From Blattamonas nauphoetae (lineage: Eukaryota > Preaxostyla > Oxymonadida): a stretch of DNA of 64,000 nucleotides. The stretch is from contig JARBJD010000296.1 in assembly GCA_033064195.1 (NCBI GenBank), positions 28,557 to 92,556 on the forward strand. The letters run 5' to 3'. Below, piece by piece: positions 56,038 through 64,000 of this stretch (positions are counted from its first letter, which is position 1; each line of letters starts with the position of its first letter). Below the pieces are notes generated by a model that saw only the letters and a program-made list of their open reading frames with translations, made no database searches and was not told the origin of the DNA. A program made the translations under genes and the position numbers.

Positions 56038-57320
56038 GATAAGGTGAAGTGACGTACCAGATCTGCACGATCTTGATCCTTTGCGTTCCGTTGGTACACC
56101 ACTTCACCTTATGAACGGGTTCGTCAAAATTTCACAAACAAAGAGAAAAAAAGAGTGAGTGAAGTGAAAAGTAAACGATAAAACAAAATCTCGTACCAGA
56201 TCTGAACGATCATTGTTTTTCGCATTTCGTTGGTACACCACTTCACCTTATGAACGCGTTCATCAAAATTTCAGAAAACAAGAGGAAAAAACAATGATTG
56301 AAGTGAAAACTAAACGATAAAACACATTCATGTACCAGATCTCACCGATCATTTCAGATTGAGTCTCGTTGGTACACCAGTGTGTTTTATGAAAGATTAG
56401 AGCAAAAATGTCAATAAAGAGATCCAAATTGTGAAGTGAAACAAGGTTTGAAGTGATAAAACACATTCATGTACCAGATCTTACAGTTCATTTTTATCTT
56501 GACGATCAAACATTTTTAGTTCTGTGTTCCACTTTGTTTTGATCAAAAAAGAGAATTGAAATCAAATAGTTGTGAAATGAAACGATAAGGTGAAGTGGTG
56601 TACCTGATCTGGATGATCACTTCAGATCGCGTTTTGTTGGTACACCGTTGTGTTTTAGAAAAAATGAAGAGCATAAATCGAAGAGTGGTGAAGTGTAAAA
56701 GGTGAAATGAAAGTCAAATCAAAGTAAAACAAAGTGGTGTACCAACGCATACAATTTTATCGATGAATCACGAAGTTTCTCGAAGAAAGATGAAGATCAA
56801 AATTTTGTTCACGTCATTTTAAATTTTAATTTTTGAAAAAAGTGAGAGACAATGAAAAAAAACTGACAATGAAGTGAAAATGAGAGGATAAAGTGAAGTG
56901 TTGTACCAGAAAAGAGAATGTCAAAAGTGAAGTGAAAATTCTGGTACGTCATTGTGTCTTATAAAGAGATAATACAAAAAAGAGAGCAAACCTGTTTCAA
57001 ATATTCAGTGAACAGCACTTTCTGGTCATAAGACGCAATAGTGTACCTGAGTTTGATGATCACATAAATCGAGTACGAGAATGTGTTTTATGAAGAGATG
57101 AATAAAAAAGAATAACATACTTGTGATTTGTCGGTTGTGACACATTCTTTTAAGCGATAAAACACAACAGTGTACCTGATCTTCAGGTCCACTTTCGGTT
57201 CGATCAGCGTTGGTACACAAATGTGTTTTATGAAAAAATTAAGAACAAAAGAGAGCAAACCTTTCATGAAAAAGTCGGAAACGAAATTCCAGAAGATAAA
57301 ACGAAGTAGTGTACCTGAAC
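56038..57320. repeat. Array of ten palindromic units, about 140-bp period
   Basis: Units start near 56038, 56174, 56313, 56453, 56580, 56724, 56892, 57028, 57155 and 57296. A typical unit is an 80-bp imperfect hairpin: GATAAGGTGAAGTG or GATAAAACACA, then GTACCAGATCT, a 25-30-bp loop, GTTGGTACACCA, and CACTTCACCTTATGAA or TGTGTTTTATGAA. Stem changes are often matched on the other side: the AAGGTGAAGTG type pairs with CACTTCACCTT and the AAAACACA type with TGTGTTTT. This suggests selection on, or copying of, the folded form. The array ends about 270 bp before the first gene of the virus-like block. Confidence 0.8.
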
Positions 57321-57558
57321 GAGAGAGACAGAAAAAAGTGAATGATCAAAGACAAGAAAGTGATGGCAAAAAAGAAAAGAGAACAAATGAGAAAGTAGAA
57401 AGAGAAACACACCTAAATCAAACAGTAAAGAGCAGCCAGGAACGAGAAGAAAGGATCATGTCCCATTGAAGGACTTTCTCTGATCAAACAAGACTGATCG
57501 AACCCATCGATGAGAGGATCGAAGTCTCGGAAGATCACCAACGATAAAATCACGAATG

Positions 57559-57592
57559 AAAATTTATTTTTGAATTTTTTAATTTGTATTAA
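57559..57592 (+). promoter_or_regulatory. Virus-type AT-rich start motif before the fibre gene
   Basis: TTTATTTTTGAA followed by TATTAA lies directly before ATG 57593. It matches the motif found before the other genes of this block. Confidence 0.5.
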
Positions 57593-58972
57593 ATGAATCC
57601 AACTGAGATGTACAACGAAAGACGTCGAGTATGTTCAGAACAAGCATTAATTGAATCAATGAGAGAAGAGAACTGTTCGCTAGTCTCTGAGTATGTCAGA
57701 AATAATGTGCCGGTGACGTATGTTCATGAGGGAATCAAGAATTTTAATTTCAATGAAAGAGCAAGCAGAAATGAATCGACAAAAATACAATTCACAAATG
57801 ATTGAGAAAATGATTGATCATAATCTCTCAACAACCAACGAGAATACAGCAGTGATTGACTCACTACAGAAGACAACAGAAGCACACAAGAATGCGATAT
57901 CTTCAATTCAGAAAGTGGTGAGCACAAATGGATCGATCACGACACCAACAATTGGAGGATTGATCAATGTGAATGGAGCGAAGTGGAATATCTCAGAAGG
58001 ATCACTTCCGAAGTATCCTGGAACATATCCGGCATCAACATTGTCTTCTGGAATTTCAATCTCACAATCGATTGCAGAAACTTCAGGAATTCAGTTCAAT
58101 GGTGATGGAATTATTATGTGGTCTCCATGTGACAAACCAGCATTGTCAGGGATCTGAGTAGGTCTGTAGATTACTGCATAAGGTGTGATCATGGATCAGA
58201 CCTCACGAAACTGAGGGTCTGATCCGTTTCCTAATTAGGAGTATCGATTTTCCTCATTTTCCATTTTCTCACTTCATTTTCTTCATCGGATCGGTTCAAC
58301 TCAAGCAATAAACTATAAATGATGACCAGATAGCCTCTCAAATGGTCGATTAGACTCATTTCACAGTTTGTTTCGAAAGAAAACTCTCTATTTGTGAAAC
58401 ACTTTGTCAACAAAAAAAATTAGGTCTGATCAACGGAGGTCTGATCGATCAGATCCGTCTCAGGTCCCTGAGCATTGTACTATTACGATGAGGACACGGG
58501 TTCAGGAGTGTTTTCAATATCCACAACAGGAAGTTTTTCTCAGCTATCAGACAGAAGAGTGAAAAGAAATATTGAACCATATCCGAATGTTCTTGAACAA
58601 CTGAATAAAGTTGAAATTGTGCAATATCAATTCAACACATTCGACTCGAAGATCAACAAAGTTACAAGACAAATCGAGAATGAAACCAATGAAGAACACT
58701 TGAAGAACTGCAAAGAGAAATGTGAATGCTTGAAGAAGGAAAGTGAGAAGAAACACATTGGTGTGATTGCACAACAGATCCAAGAAATCTTTCCTGAAGT
58801 CGTGAATGATTCCAATCCAGATTGTCTTCAAGTTGACTACGCAGAACTCTCGTGCTTTTGTGTGAAAGCCATTCAGGAACTGAGTAGCATTGTCGGACAA
58901 CAACAGACACTCATCAATGAACTTTCACAAAAATATAATTCCCTGACTAATACCATGACTCCGTCATCATAG
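57593..58972 (+). pseudogene. Fibre-like protein with C-terminal S74 self-cleaving chaperone domain, broken
   Basis: Three open parts form one gene: 57593 to about 57,755 (N-terminal helical part), about 57,755-58,145 in another frame (coiled coil, then a Gly/Ser/Thr-rich shaft), and 58,478-58,972. The last part has the peptidase S74 signature QLSDRRVKRNIEPY with the catalytic Ser (58544) and Lys, then HIGVIAQQIQEIFPEVV and a C-terminal helix. S74 domains trimerise phage and large-virus fibres and cut themselves off. A frameshift near 57,755 and a 326-bp transposon (58146-58471) break the gene. Without the transposon and one target copy the shaft and S74 parts are in frame. Two overlapping genes at the 5' end are an alternative. 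Confidence 0.75.
58146..58471. mobile_element. 326-bp TIR element inserted in the fibre gene
   Basis: The ends are TCAGGGATCTGAG and CTCAGGTCCCTGA (13 bp, one mismatch). GCATTG is duplicated at 58140-58145 and 58472-58477. Internal hairpins (GGATCAGACC with GGTCTGATCC, about 58,193-58,228) are present. It has no coding capacity. The 6-bp duplication differs from the 3- and 8-bp ones of the other elements here, so a different transposase mobilised it. Confidence 0.9.
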
Positions 58973-58984
58973 AAATGCGAAGCA

Positions 58985-59395
58985 TTAATACTCCAACATG
59001 AGATCAACAAGAAATTCATAATACTCTTTGGTTATTTTTCCATTGATTGTCTCCGTTGTTTCCATCTCAATTGATTCACCAGAACTGTCTTTGAACCAGA
59101 TCTTCACAATTGATTGTCGAGTGCTTAATTCCCACTTCTTTCGCTTCGCAATCTGTTCGTTACAGAAAGCAACAAATGAGTCATTGAATGCATCAGTCTG
59201 GATCCAATCACCATGGATTGTTATGTGCTGAGGAATGTCTTTTGAGATGACAGTTGAGTTACCATTAATTTCTTCCTTCACATGAATAAGTTTGCAGTCG
59301 AGAAAGTGAACATATTTTTGGTTTCTGGAATTGGTAAAATCAGGAGGCAATTGAGCAGTGTGAGAATTCTGAATTGAGAAATAGCGCTTCACCAT
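58985..59395 (-). CDS. Virus-block hypothetical protein, 136 aa
   Basis: An intact frame preceded by the shared AT-rich start motif (59404-59428). It is predicted alpha/beta, with SKDIPQHITIHGDWIQTDAF in the middle and an acidic C-terminus. No family recognised. It lies between the fibre gene (convergent) and the first capsid-like gene (same strand, about 40 bp upstream), so a virion or assembly role is possible but unproven. Confidence 0.65.
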   Translation of the reverse strand: MVKRYFSIQNSHTAQLPPDFTNSRNQKYVHFLDCKLIHVKEEINGNSTVISKDIPQHITIHGDWIQTDAFNDSFVAFCNEQIAKRKKWELSTRQSIVKIWFKDSSGESIEMETTETINGKITKEYYEFLVDLMLEY

Positions 59396-59403
59396 TTCTG
59401 TTT

Positions 59404-59428
59404 TCTACAAAAATAAAATATCATATTT
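59404..59428 (-). promoter_or_regulatory. Virus-type AT-rich start motif
   Basis: In gene sense it reads ATATTTTATTTTTGTAG, ending about 8 bp before ATG 59395. Confidence 0.5.
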
Positions 59429-59435
59429 GTTCTGT

Positions 59436-61130
59436 TCAATAACCTCTCTTCACTTCTTCATACGCTTCTTGGAGTCGACGATCAATGACATATCGCACTC
59501 GTGGTTGTCCATTTTCAATCCAGAATAACCAGTATGTTGCTTGATGTAGTGCTAGAATTGGAGGAGGAGGACCTTCTGGAGTTGAGGTGAAATATGGATC
59601 GAGTTCTCCCTGATTGATTGGTGATCCTCTGTAGACGATATTCACTGATTCTGCTGTTGAAATACCTTCTTCTCCACCAGCGATTTCACTTCGATCTGTT
59701 GGAACCATGAATGTGAATGTAGTAGCATCCGTAACTGCTCTGGTTCTCTTGAACTCCTTTCCAAAACAGGTAGAATTGCGTGACATACAGATTGAATTCT
59801 CAAACTCTTCCGTCGCGGAACAACCGATAAAATCACCATTCACCATCATCATTTGATAGAACTCTGGCGAGAGTGTTGACATCGGGAAATTGGGAAAGTT
59901 GGATCCAAGCATTTCGAATAAGCCAACATAATGAGGATTTCTGAAGACTGTACATTCATTTGGTCTTTCAGGGAATAAGCACATAAGAGTCATGAGATTG
60001 TTGAGCTTGATACTGATGTTTGATCTCACTCCCATTGCTGTTGCTTGTGATTGGAACGATTGTGTGTCAATTCTTTCAGCTTTCAGGACATACAGAGTCT
60101 TTGAATATGTGTTGAAGAGTGACTGCTTCGTTGCATCAGTGATTTGATATCCGTAACAAATCGAAGACACTGTATCAATCGAAGATGAAAGAACAGTGGC
60201 TGTGAAGGATTTGGTTTTGATATATGAAATGTAAAATGAATTCACAGAAGGCATTATATTGTCATCGAATTGAAGTATTGGATTACCAATTTGTGTAAAT
60301 TCCTGTGTCAAATTAGAGTATTCTCCATCGAACATGAGACTCATTTGCCCTTCTGGTGCGAGACGAGGCTCGTCTTTATCTGGATATCGATCTTTCATCA
60401 TCTCAAGTGTTTTTCTTACAACAGTTGAAGTTCGAATGGGACAATACACAAGTGAATCAGTGGTCAAATGAAATCTCAAACGTAAATTTCCGAAGATCGA
60501 ATTTGGATACTGATCAAACGTACTCAGTGGAAGGAGATTCACAAACGGAATAACCAGTGGAATCGTTGCAGTGTATGGTTTTTTCTGCCCATTGAGTGTT
60601 GGAACATAGTAGAATCCACACACACTTGGATCCATTCTCTGAACATTTTCAAAAAGACTATAGCAATGCTTCATATTGTTTTTCTCTTCATACGACTTGA
60701 AAGTATGATACAGAAATGATTCATGAATGTGATTATTCTGGAGTGTATTGTCAATAATGTTTCCATTACTGTCAACCAGTCTCATGTCTCGAATGGCATC
60801 TGATGATGATTTGTAACCGTAGAACATTCCGTACAATCCAGCTGACTCTGAAGCATCTGCATCTGATGGATATGTATATGGAACAGTAATCGTGAGATCG
60901 ATACGCAGATGACTCTTCGAAAATTCAGTCACATCATGACCATCATAGCACAATGGAACTTCAATCTCATCTCCGATTCTGCATGGCATGGGAGGATTTG
61001 TTGGATGTACTTCTTGGATGGAATAAATGTGAGGTTCTGAATCCCATTGTTTTGGCAGATATGATTGCACTTCAATTTGCTCAATTAATGTCGATGTTGG
61101 TTTGGATTGATTTGATCTGATACTTCTCAT
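59436..61130 (-). CDS. Capsid-like protein 1 (564 aa)
   Basis: An intact frame. It shares its layout with the 61183-63041 gene: an N-terminal beta-rich part (GDEIEVPLCYDGHDVTEF), a FRDLT/IRDMRLV-type segment, NNHIHESFLYH, the IFGNLRLRFHLTTDS signature near residue 215, a long beta-rich middle, and a C-terminal PPPPILALHQATYWLFW..GQPRVRY block. Size, beta-rich character, adjacency to fibre and virion-like genes, and paralogy suggest a major capsid protein of the double-jelly-roll kind (Polinton-like or related DNA viruses). I do not recognise a specific family, so this is inference. The start is fixed by the AT-rich motif and TATAAATG context. Confidence 0.6.
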   Translation of the reverse strand: MRSIRSNQSKPTSTLIEQIEVQSYLPKQWDSEPHIYSIQEVHPTNPPMPCRIGDEIEVPLCYDGHDVTEFSKSHLRIDLTITVPYTYPSDADASESAGLYGMFYGYKSSSDAIRDMRLVDSNGNIIDNTLQNNHIHESFLYHTFKSYEEKNNMKHCYSLFENVQRMDPSVCGFYYVPTLNGQKKPYTATIPLVIPFVNLLPLSTFDQYPNSIFGNLRLRFHLTTDSLVYCPIRTSTVVRKTLEMMKDRYPDKDEPRLAPEGQMSLMFDGEYSNLTQEFTQIGNPILQFDDNIMPSVNSFYISYIKTKSFTATVLSSSIDTVSSICYGYQITDATKQSLFNTYSKTLYVLKAERIDTQSFQSQATAMGVRSNISIKLNNLMTLMCLFPERPNECTVFRNPHYVGLFEMLGSNFPNFPMSTLSPEFYQMMMVNGDFIGCSATEEFENSICMSRNSTCFGKEFKRTRAVTDATTFTFMVPTDRSEIAGGEEGISTAESVNIVYRGSPINQGELDPYFTSTPEGPPPPILALHQATYWLFWIENGQPRVRYVIDRRLQEAYEEVKRGY

Positions 61131-61160
61131 TTATAGAAAAATAAAAAATACAATATCATA
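61131..61160 (-). promoter_or_regulatory. Virus-type AT-rich start motif
   Basis: In gene sense it reads TATTTTTTATTTTTCTATAA directly before ATG 61130. Confidence 0.6.
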
Positions 61161-61182
61161 ATTTTCTTTAACTGTTTTGTCT

Positions 61183-63041
61183 CTACATGATTCCTAAATC
61201 TTTATGCAACGCTTTCAATGTGTGATTCGGATAGTACTCAACTTTTGGTTTGCCATTACTGTATCGTAGTACCCACCATGTGGTTGCAGTGGTTGCTAGA
61301 ATCGGTGCTGGAGGATGAGTAAATGTTGTCATGTTTCCACCACTTTGACTTGGATTGTAGACATTGTAGTATGTGTCCAGCTTCCCATGATAAATGGGAT
61401 ATGATCTTAAAGTGACAGGAACGTTTCCTTTGGAACTGATGGAATCATTACAGTTCGTTGGACATCCACTTCTTTGAGTAGGAAAGCACAGAAGGAAGTC
61501 AGTATTGTCATGAACTGGCGAACTCTTGTCATTGTTTCATTGGGATATGTTCCGTCACCAGTGAGTTTCTCTTCAACGAGAGAATCCGTCAGTGATCGCT
61601 CCAAATCATCAGGAACAGCTAGGTACGAATCGAGATTGAGAGTCGATAATGCGAACTGATAGAAGCGAGCTCCAATAGTTGTCGTTGGTTGTTCTGGATA
61701 ATACCTGTTTTGTAAAGTCACTTGGATGTTCTTCTGCATTGGATTGTGGAAGCAAGTGACTTCATTGTCGTAGTGACGGAAGAGAAGCATGATATCCTTG
61801 GCATTCACCACTACCATTTGCTGAGTACAATCAATTCCTGTTGCCGTTGGTGTCTTCTGAAATGGATAGAATGAGATCTTTTCTGCCGGAATTGTTCCAG
61901 GACGATTTGTGTACATCTGTTTCAGATTCTCTTTCGCGCCATCTTTCATTTTGTATCCAGCACTCATGCAATACACATCATCAATTCGATAGTTTGTGAC
62001 GTTCAATGAGATGTACTGATCCACGAATTCTGGTTCTGTTGTCACGACATTGGCTGTTGAGCAAACTATGTCTTTGGTAACTGTTGGTTGAAGAAATGAT
62101 TGACCAATTTGAACGAAGTTCTTTGTGCATGAGGTGACGAGGTTGTTCAGAAAATATGGACGATGTTGAAGACAATTGAGAATTGATGCTTTAATAGTTG
62201 GTGCTGCTGCTGTTCCAGTTACGAGTGATGATAATGTATCTTTCAAAGTAAGTTCAGGATTCACAGAACAACAAACAAACGCATCCTCATTCATGTGCAC
62301 ACTCAATTTCAAATCACCAAAGAGACATTTTGGATAGTCAGTCATTCCAGAGAAAATGAGAAGATCTTCAAGATTGATTGACACGCGAATTGGCACATCA
62401 ATTGTGTCTTGAAACACCCCTGTTCCAGATGTTGTTGTAAAATCAGAAAGTGGAATATAGACACCAGCTACAGATTCATCATGCTCCCATGCGTTTTTCC
62501 AAGGTGTGTGACAATGTTTTCGATTCTCCAATTGACTCTTCGGTTTTATCATATTGTAGATGTGAGACTCCATTGAAACGTCATTGTTTGTTGTGCTGAT
62601 GATTCTCTGATTGTTGTGAAGAACAGTAAGGTCACGAAAGATTGATGCTGAATGCTTGAGTCCAACGAAAATGAATATCCTCTCATTCATGAACGATCCA
62701 ATTTTACCAGCTGTAGTTTGCCAATTATTGAGTTTCAATGTTGCTGTCATTGTGAACGTAATGAATGAATCATCAATTTGACAAATGTCCTGATTACCAG
62801 TCAACGGAATGATTATCTCTTGTCCCGTGTAGAAGCGTGCATTCTCTGATGGTTTCAACTCCTGAATCGAAGTACTGTGTGCCCCATCATTCATTAGGTA
62901 ATTAATGAAATGTTCGGACCTGAGTTGTTGTTGAATTTGACACATGTCATCTCTCGTGTATTCTATCCTTCCAGTGGTATTTCCAGTCAATGATGATGCT
63001 CCAGTTCTTTTGTTTGTCAGATGTGTTATATGCGAGTTCAT
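61183..63041 (-). pseudogene. Capsid-like protein 2, frameshifted near its C-terminus
   Basis: The main frame (63041-61407, 544 codons) parallels capsid-like protein 1: GQEIIIPLTGNQDICQIDDS, SIFRDLTVLHNNQRI, LFGDLKLSVHMNEDAF. At about 61,480-61,500 the matching sequence moves to another frame, which continues to a TAG at 61185-61183. That frame carries the C-terminal block (HPPAPILATTATTWWVLRYS) aligned with PPPPILALHQATYWLFW of protein 1. A single small indel explains it; sequencing error is possible. The two proteins are clearly related but diverged, so they were separate virion components rather than a recent duplication. Confidence 0.65.
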
Positions 63042-63066
63042 TTTAACAAAAATAAAAAATTACATT
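63042..63066 (-). promoter_or_regulatory. Virus-type AT-rich start motif
   Basis: In gene sense it reads AATTTTTTATTTTTGTTAAA directly before ATG 63041. Confidence 0.6.
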
Positions 63067-63082
63067 TATGCTTTAACTCTAG

Positions 63083-63388
63083 TTACTTTTTCTTTTTTGG
63101 TTTCTTCACCTTAACCTTCGGCTTCAGCTTCTCTTCCAGTCTCAGTATTTCTCCTCTGAGCTTGTTCGCTACTGCAGTGTTTCCTTCATTGATCGCTTGC
63201 TCGTATTGTGCCATCTTCTCTGCATGGATTTGCTGATCCGATTTCACATCTGGTATCATTTCAATTCCTGTCTGCGCTACCTTCGAAATCAGTGGTCCAA
63301 CAAAGGGGATGAGATTCAGAAATGGAGCTCCCACACGAAGAATTGTTTTTCCGACTCCTGCTAATTTTGATAACCAACCTGGTGCCAT
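63083..63388 (-). CDS. Small virion-like protein with hydrophobic N-terminus and Lys-rich tail
   Basis: The start is placed at 63388 (MAPGWLSKLAGVGKTILRVG), 34 codons inside a longer open frame, because the AT-rich motif (63389-63410) lies directly upstream and the neighbouring gene starts with the same MAPG. The 101-residue product has an amphipathic, Gly/Pro-rich N-terminal half (APFLNLIPFVGPLISKVAQ), a helix with NEGNTAVANKLRGEIL, and a basic end (KKPKKKK). This resembles small minor capsid or membrane-active virion proteins such as adenovirus-like VI/X proteins in character only. Confidence 0.6.
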   Translation of the reverse strand: MAPGWLSKLAGVGKTILRVGAPFLNLIPFVGPLISKVAQTGIEMIPDVKSDQQIHAEKMAQYEQAINEGNTAVANKLRGEILRLEEKLKPKVKVKKPKKKK

Positions 63389-63410
63389 TTTAATAAAAAT
63401 AAAATATTCG
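63389..63410 (-). promoter_or_regulatory. Virus-type AT-rich start motif deciding a start codon
   Basis: In gene sense it reads ATATTTTATTTTTATTAAA directly before ATG 63388. It selects this internal Met over the longer upstream frame. Confidence 0.6.
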
Positions 63411-63425
63411 AATACGAGTGAATGT

Positions 63426-63734
63426 TTATCCTTTGAATTGAATTTTGGAATTTGACGAGAGTGGCATATCATCATTGGAGTATCGTCCATTTCGTGGAGG
63501 TTCGTACTCGATCATCTGCGGTTTTTGTTGACGATTGATCGCTTTATTTTGTTGATAAACGTCCATCATTCCTCCTAATCCGTTGAGTATTCCTCCTGCT
63601 GTTTGTCCAAATTTACTGTCTGGTTTGTGAGAGCAATCCACCACCAACTTGAAGGAATGTTGGAGCTAGAGGTTTGATGAATTGAAAGAATTGTTTGCCG
63701 ATATTTTGAGTTTGTTGAAACTTCCTGGTGCCAT
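63426..63734 (-). pseudogene. Second small virion-like protein, two frameshifts
   Basis: The start at 63734 (MAPGS) follows the AT-rich motif. Protein-like sequence then moves to a second frame (FQQTQNIGKQFFQFIKPLAP, then FLQVGGGLLSQ) and to a third, which runs to the stop at 63426 (GQTAAGGILNGLGGMMDVYQ, then a polar tail). Two small indels in about 140 bp explain it. The shared MAPG start and hydrophobic Gly-rich region suggest it is a relative, or at least a functional analogue, of the 63083-63388 gene. Confidence 0.6.
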
Positions 63735-63760
63735 TTATAGAAAAATAAAAATACAATTCA
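63735..63760 (-). promoter_or_regulatory. Virus-type AT-rich start motif
   Basis: In gene sense it reads TGTATTTTTATTTTTCTATAA directly before ATG 63734. Confidence 0.6.
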
Positions 63761-63770
63761 TTTTATAATT

Positions 63771-64000
63771 TTAGCGAGGAATTGCTTTCGTCAGAGAAAT
63801 GCCATAATTGAGAATGGTGTTGTATGCTTCCATTGAAGGCAATACTCATGTCTTTCCACCAACAAGGATCTTGAAAATGGTTCTAAACACTGGGAGAGTT
63901 TATTCAGACATAGGCACTTGTCAGACAAATCATCCAGTTCTGGATCACCACATCATTAATCCCAGGAGTGTAGCAATCAGCAATATAAATCACTTTGGTC
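63771..64000 (-). pseudogene. 3' end of a further virus-block gene, frameshifted
   Basis: From the right edge a - strand frame reads TKVIYIADCYTPGINDVVIQ and stops near 63,920. Further protein-like sequence (FQDPCWWKDMSIA, then MEAYNTILNYGISLTKAIPR) occurs in other frames up to a TAA at 63773-63771. This is most likely the broken C-terminus of the next gene of the block, which starts outside the window. Function cannot be judged. Confidence 0.4.

Noticed and set aside
56038-57320. CRISPR array
   Set aside because: The repeats are diverged palindromes of about 80 bp at irregular 127-168 bp spacing, with no constant repeat or unique spacers, in a eukaryotic context.
58146-58471. The 326-bp insert as a spliceosomal intron or introner
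   Set aside because: TIRs and a 6-bp target duplication define a transposon. GT...AG pairs exist inside, but the tested ones do not restore the frame; RNA data could still change this.

Overview
The window looks like nuclear DNA of an anaerobic oxymonad flagellate; Blattamonas nauphoetae or a close relative is my best guess. This rests on recalled family resemblance, not a database search: tandem SPRY-like modules, a conserved hypothetical family and parallel beta-helix surface proteins. Other clues are very short GT-AG introns (29-150 nt), many Rab genes and a standard genetic code with long open frames. No rRNA or tRNA gene was recognised.

Left half (1-30.3 kb). Two diverged copies of one segment lie in the same orientation: copy A about 1-10,498 and copy B about 21,060-30,286. 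Each carries a conserved oxymonad hypothetical gene on the + strand and, converging on it, a long - strand gene. In that gene a Rab7-like GTPase domain is spliced in frame into a chain of SPRY-like modules (nine in A, six in B). Both GTPase domains lack the catalytic switch II glutamine (Leu in A, Ile in B, at position 67). Between the copies sit an apparently intact DIRS-type tyrosine-recombinase retrotransposon (11.1-15.9 kb) inside a multi-exon host gene, a decayed - strand gene (17.2-19.7 kb) and gene-poor sequence.

Middle (30.3-49.7 kb). This holds disordered and coiled-coil protein genes, a decayed beta-helix surface-protein gene, an eight-exon Rab-fold gene that has lost all GTP-binding motifs, and a 1.5k-residue CAP-domain membrane protein with about ten Ig-like repeats and a polyproline tail. 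Several non-autonomous TIR elements are precisely delimited by target duplications; in one case the other segmental copy supplies the empty site.

Right part (49.7-64 kb). A gene-poor, AT-rich stretch has a 1.27 kb long-armed inverted-repeat element and a roughly 140-bp-period array of ten palindromic units. Next to it is a viral or virus-derived block (57.6-64 kb): a fibre-like protein with an S74 self-cleaving chaperone domain, two paralogous large capsid-like proteins, small basic or hydrophobic virion-like proteins, and a shared AT-rich motif (core TTTTATTTTT) before each start codon. Frameshifts and a 326-bp transposon show that this copy is degrading. The block runs off the right edge of the window.
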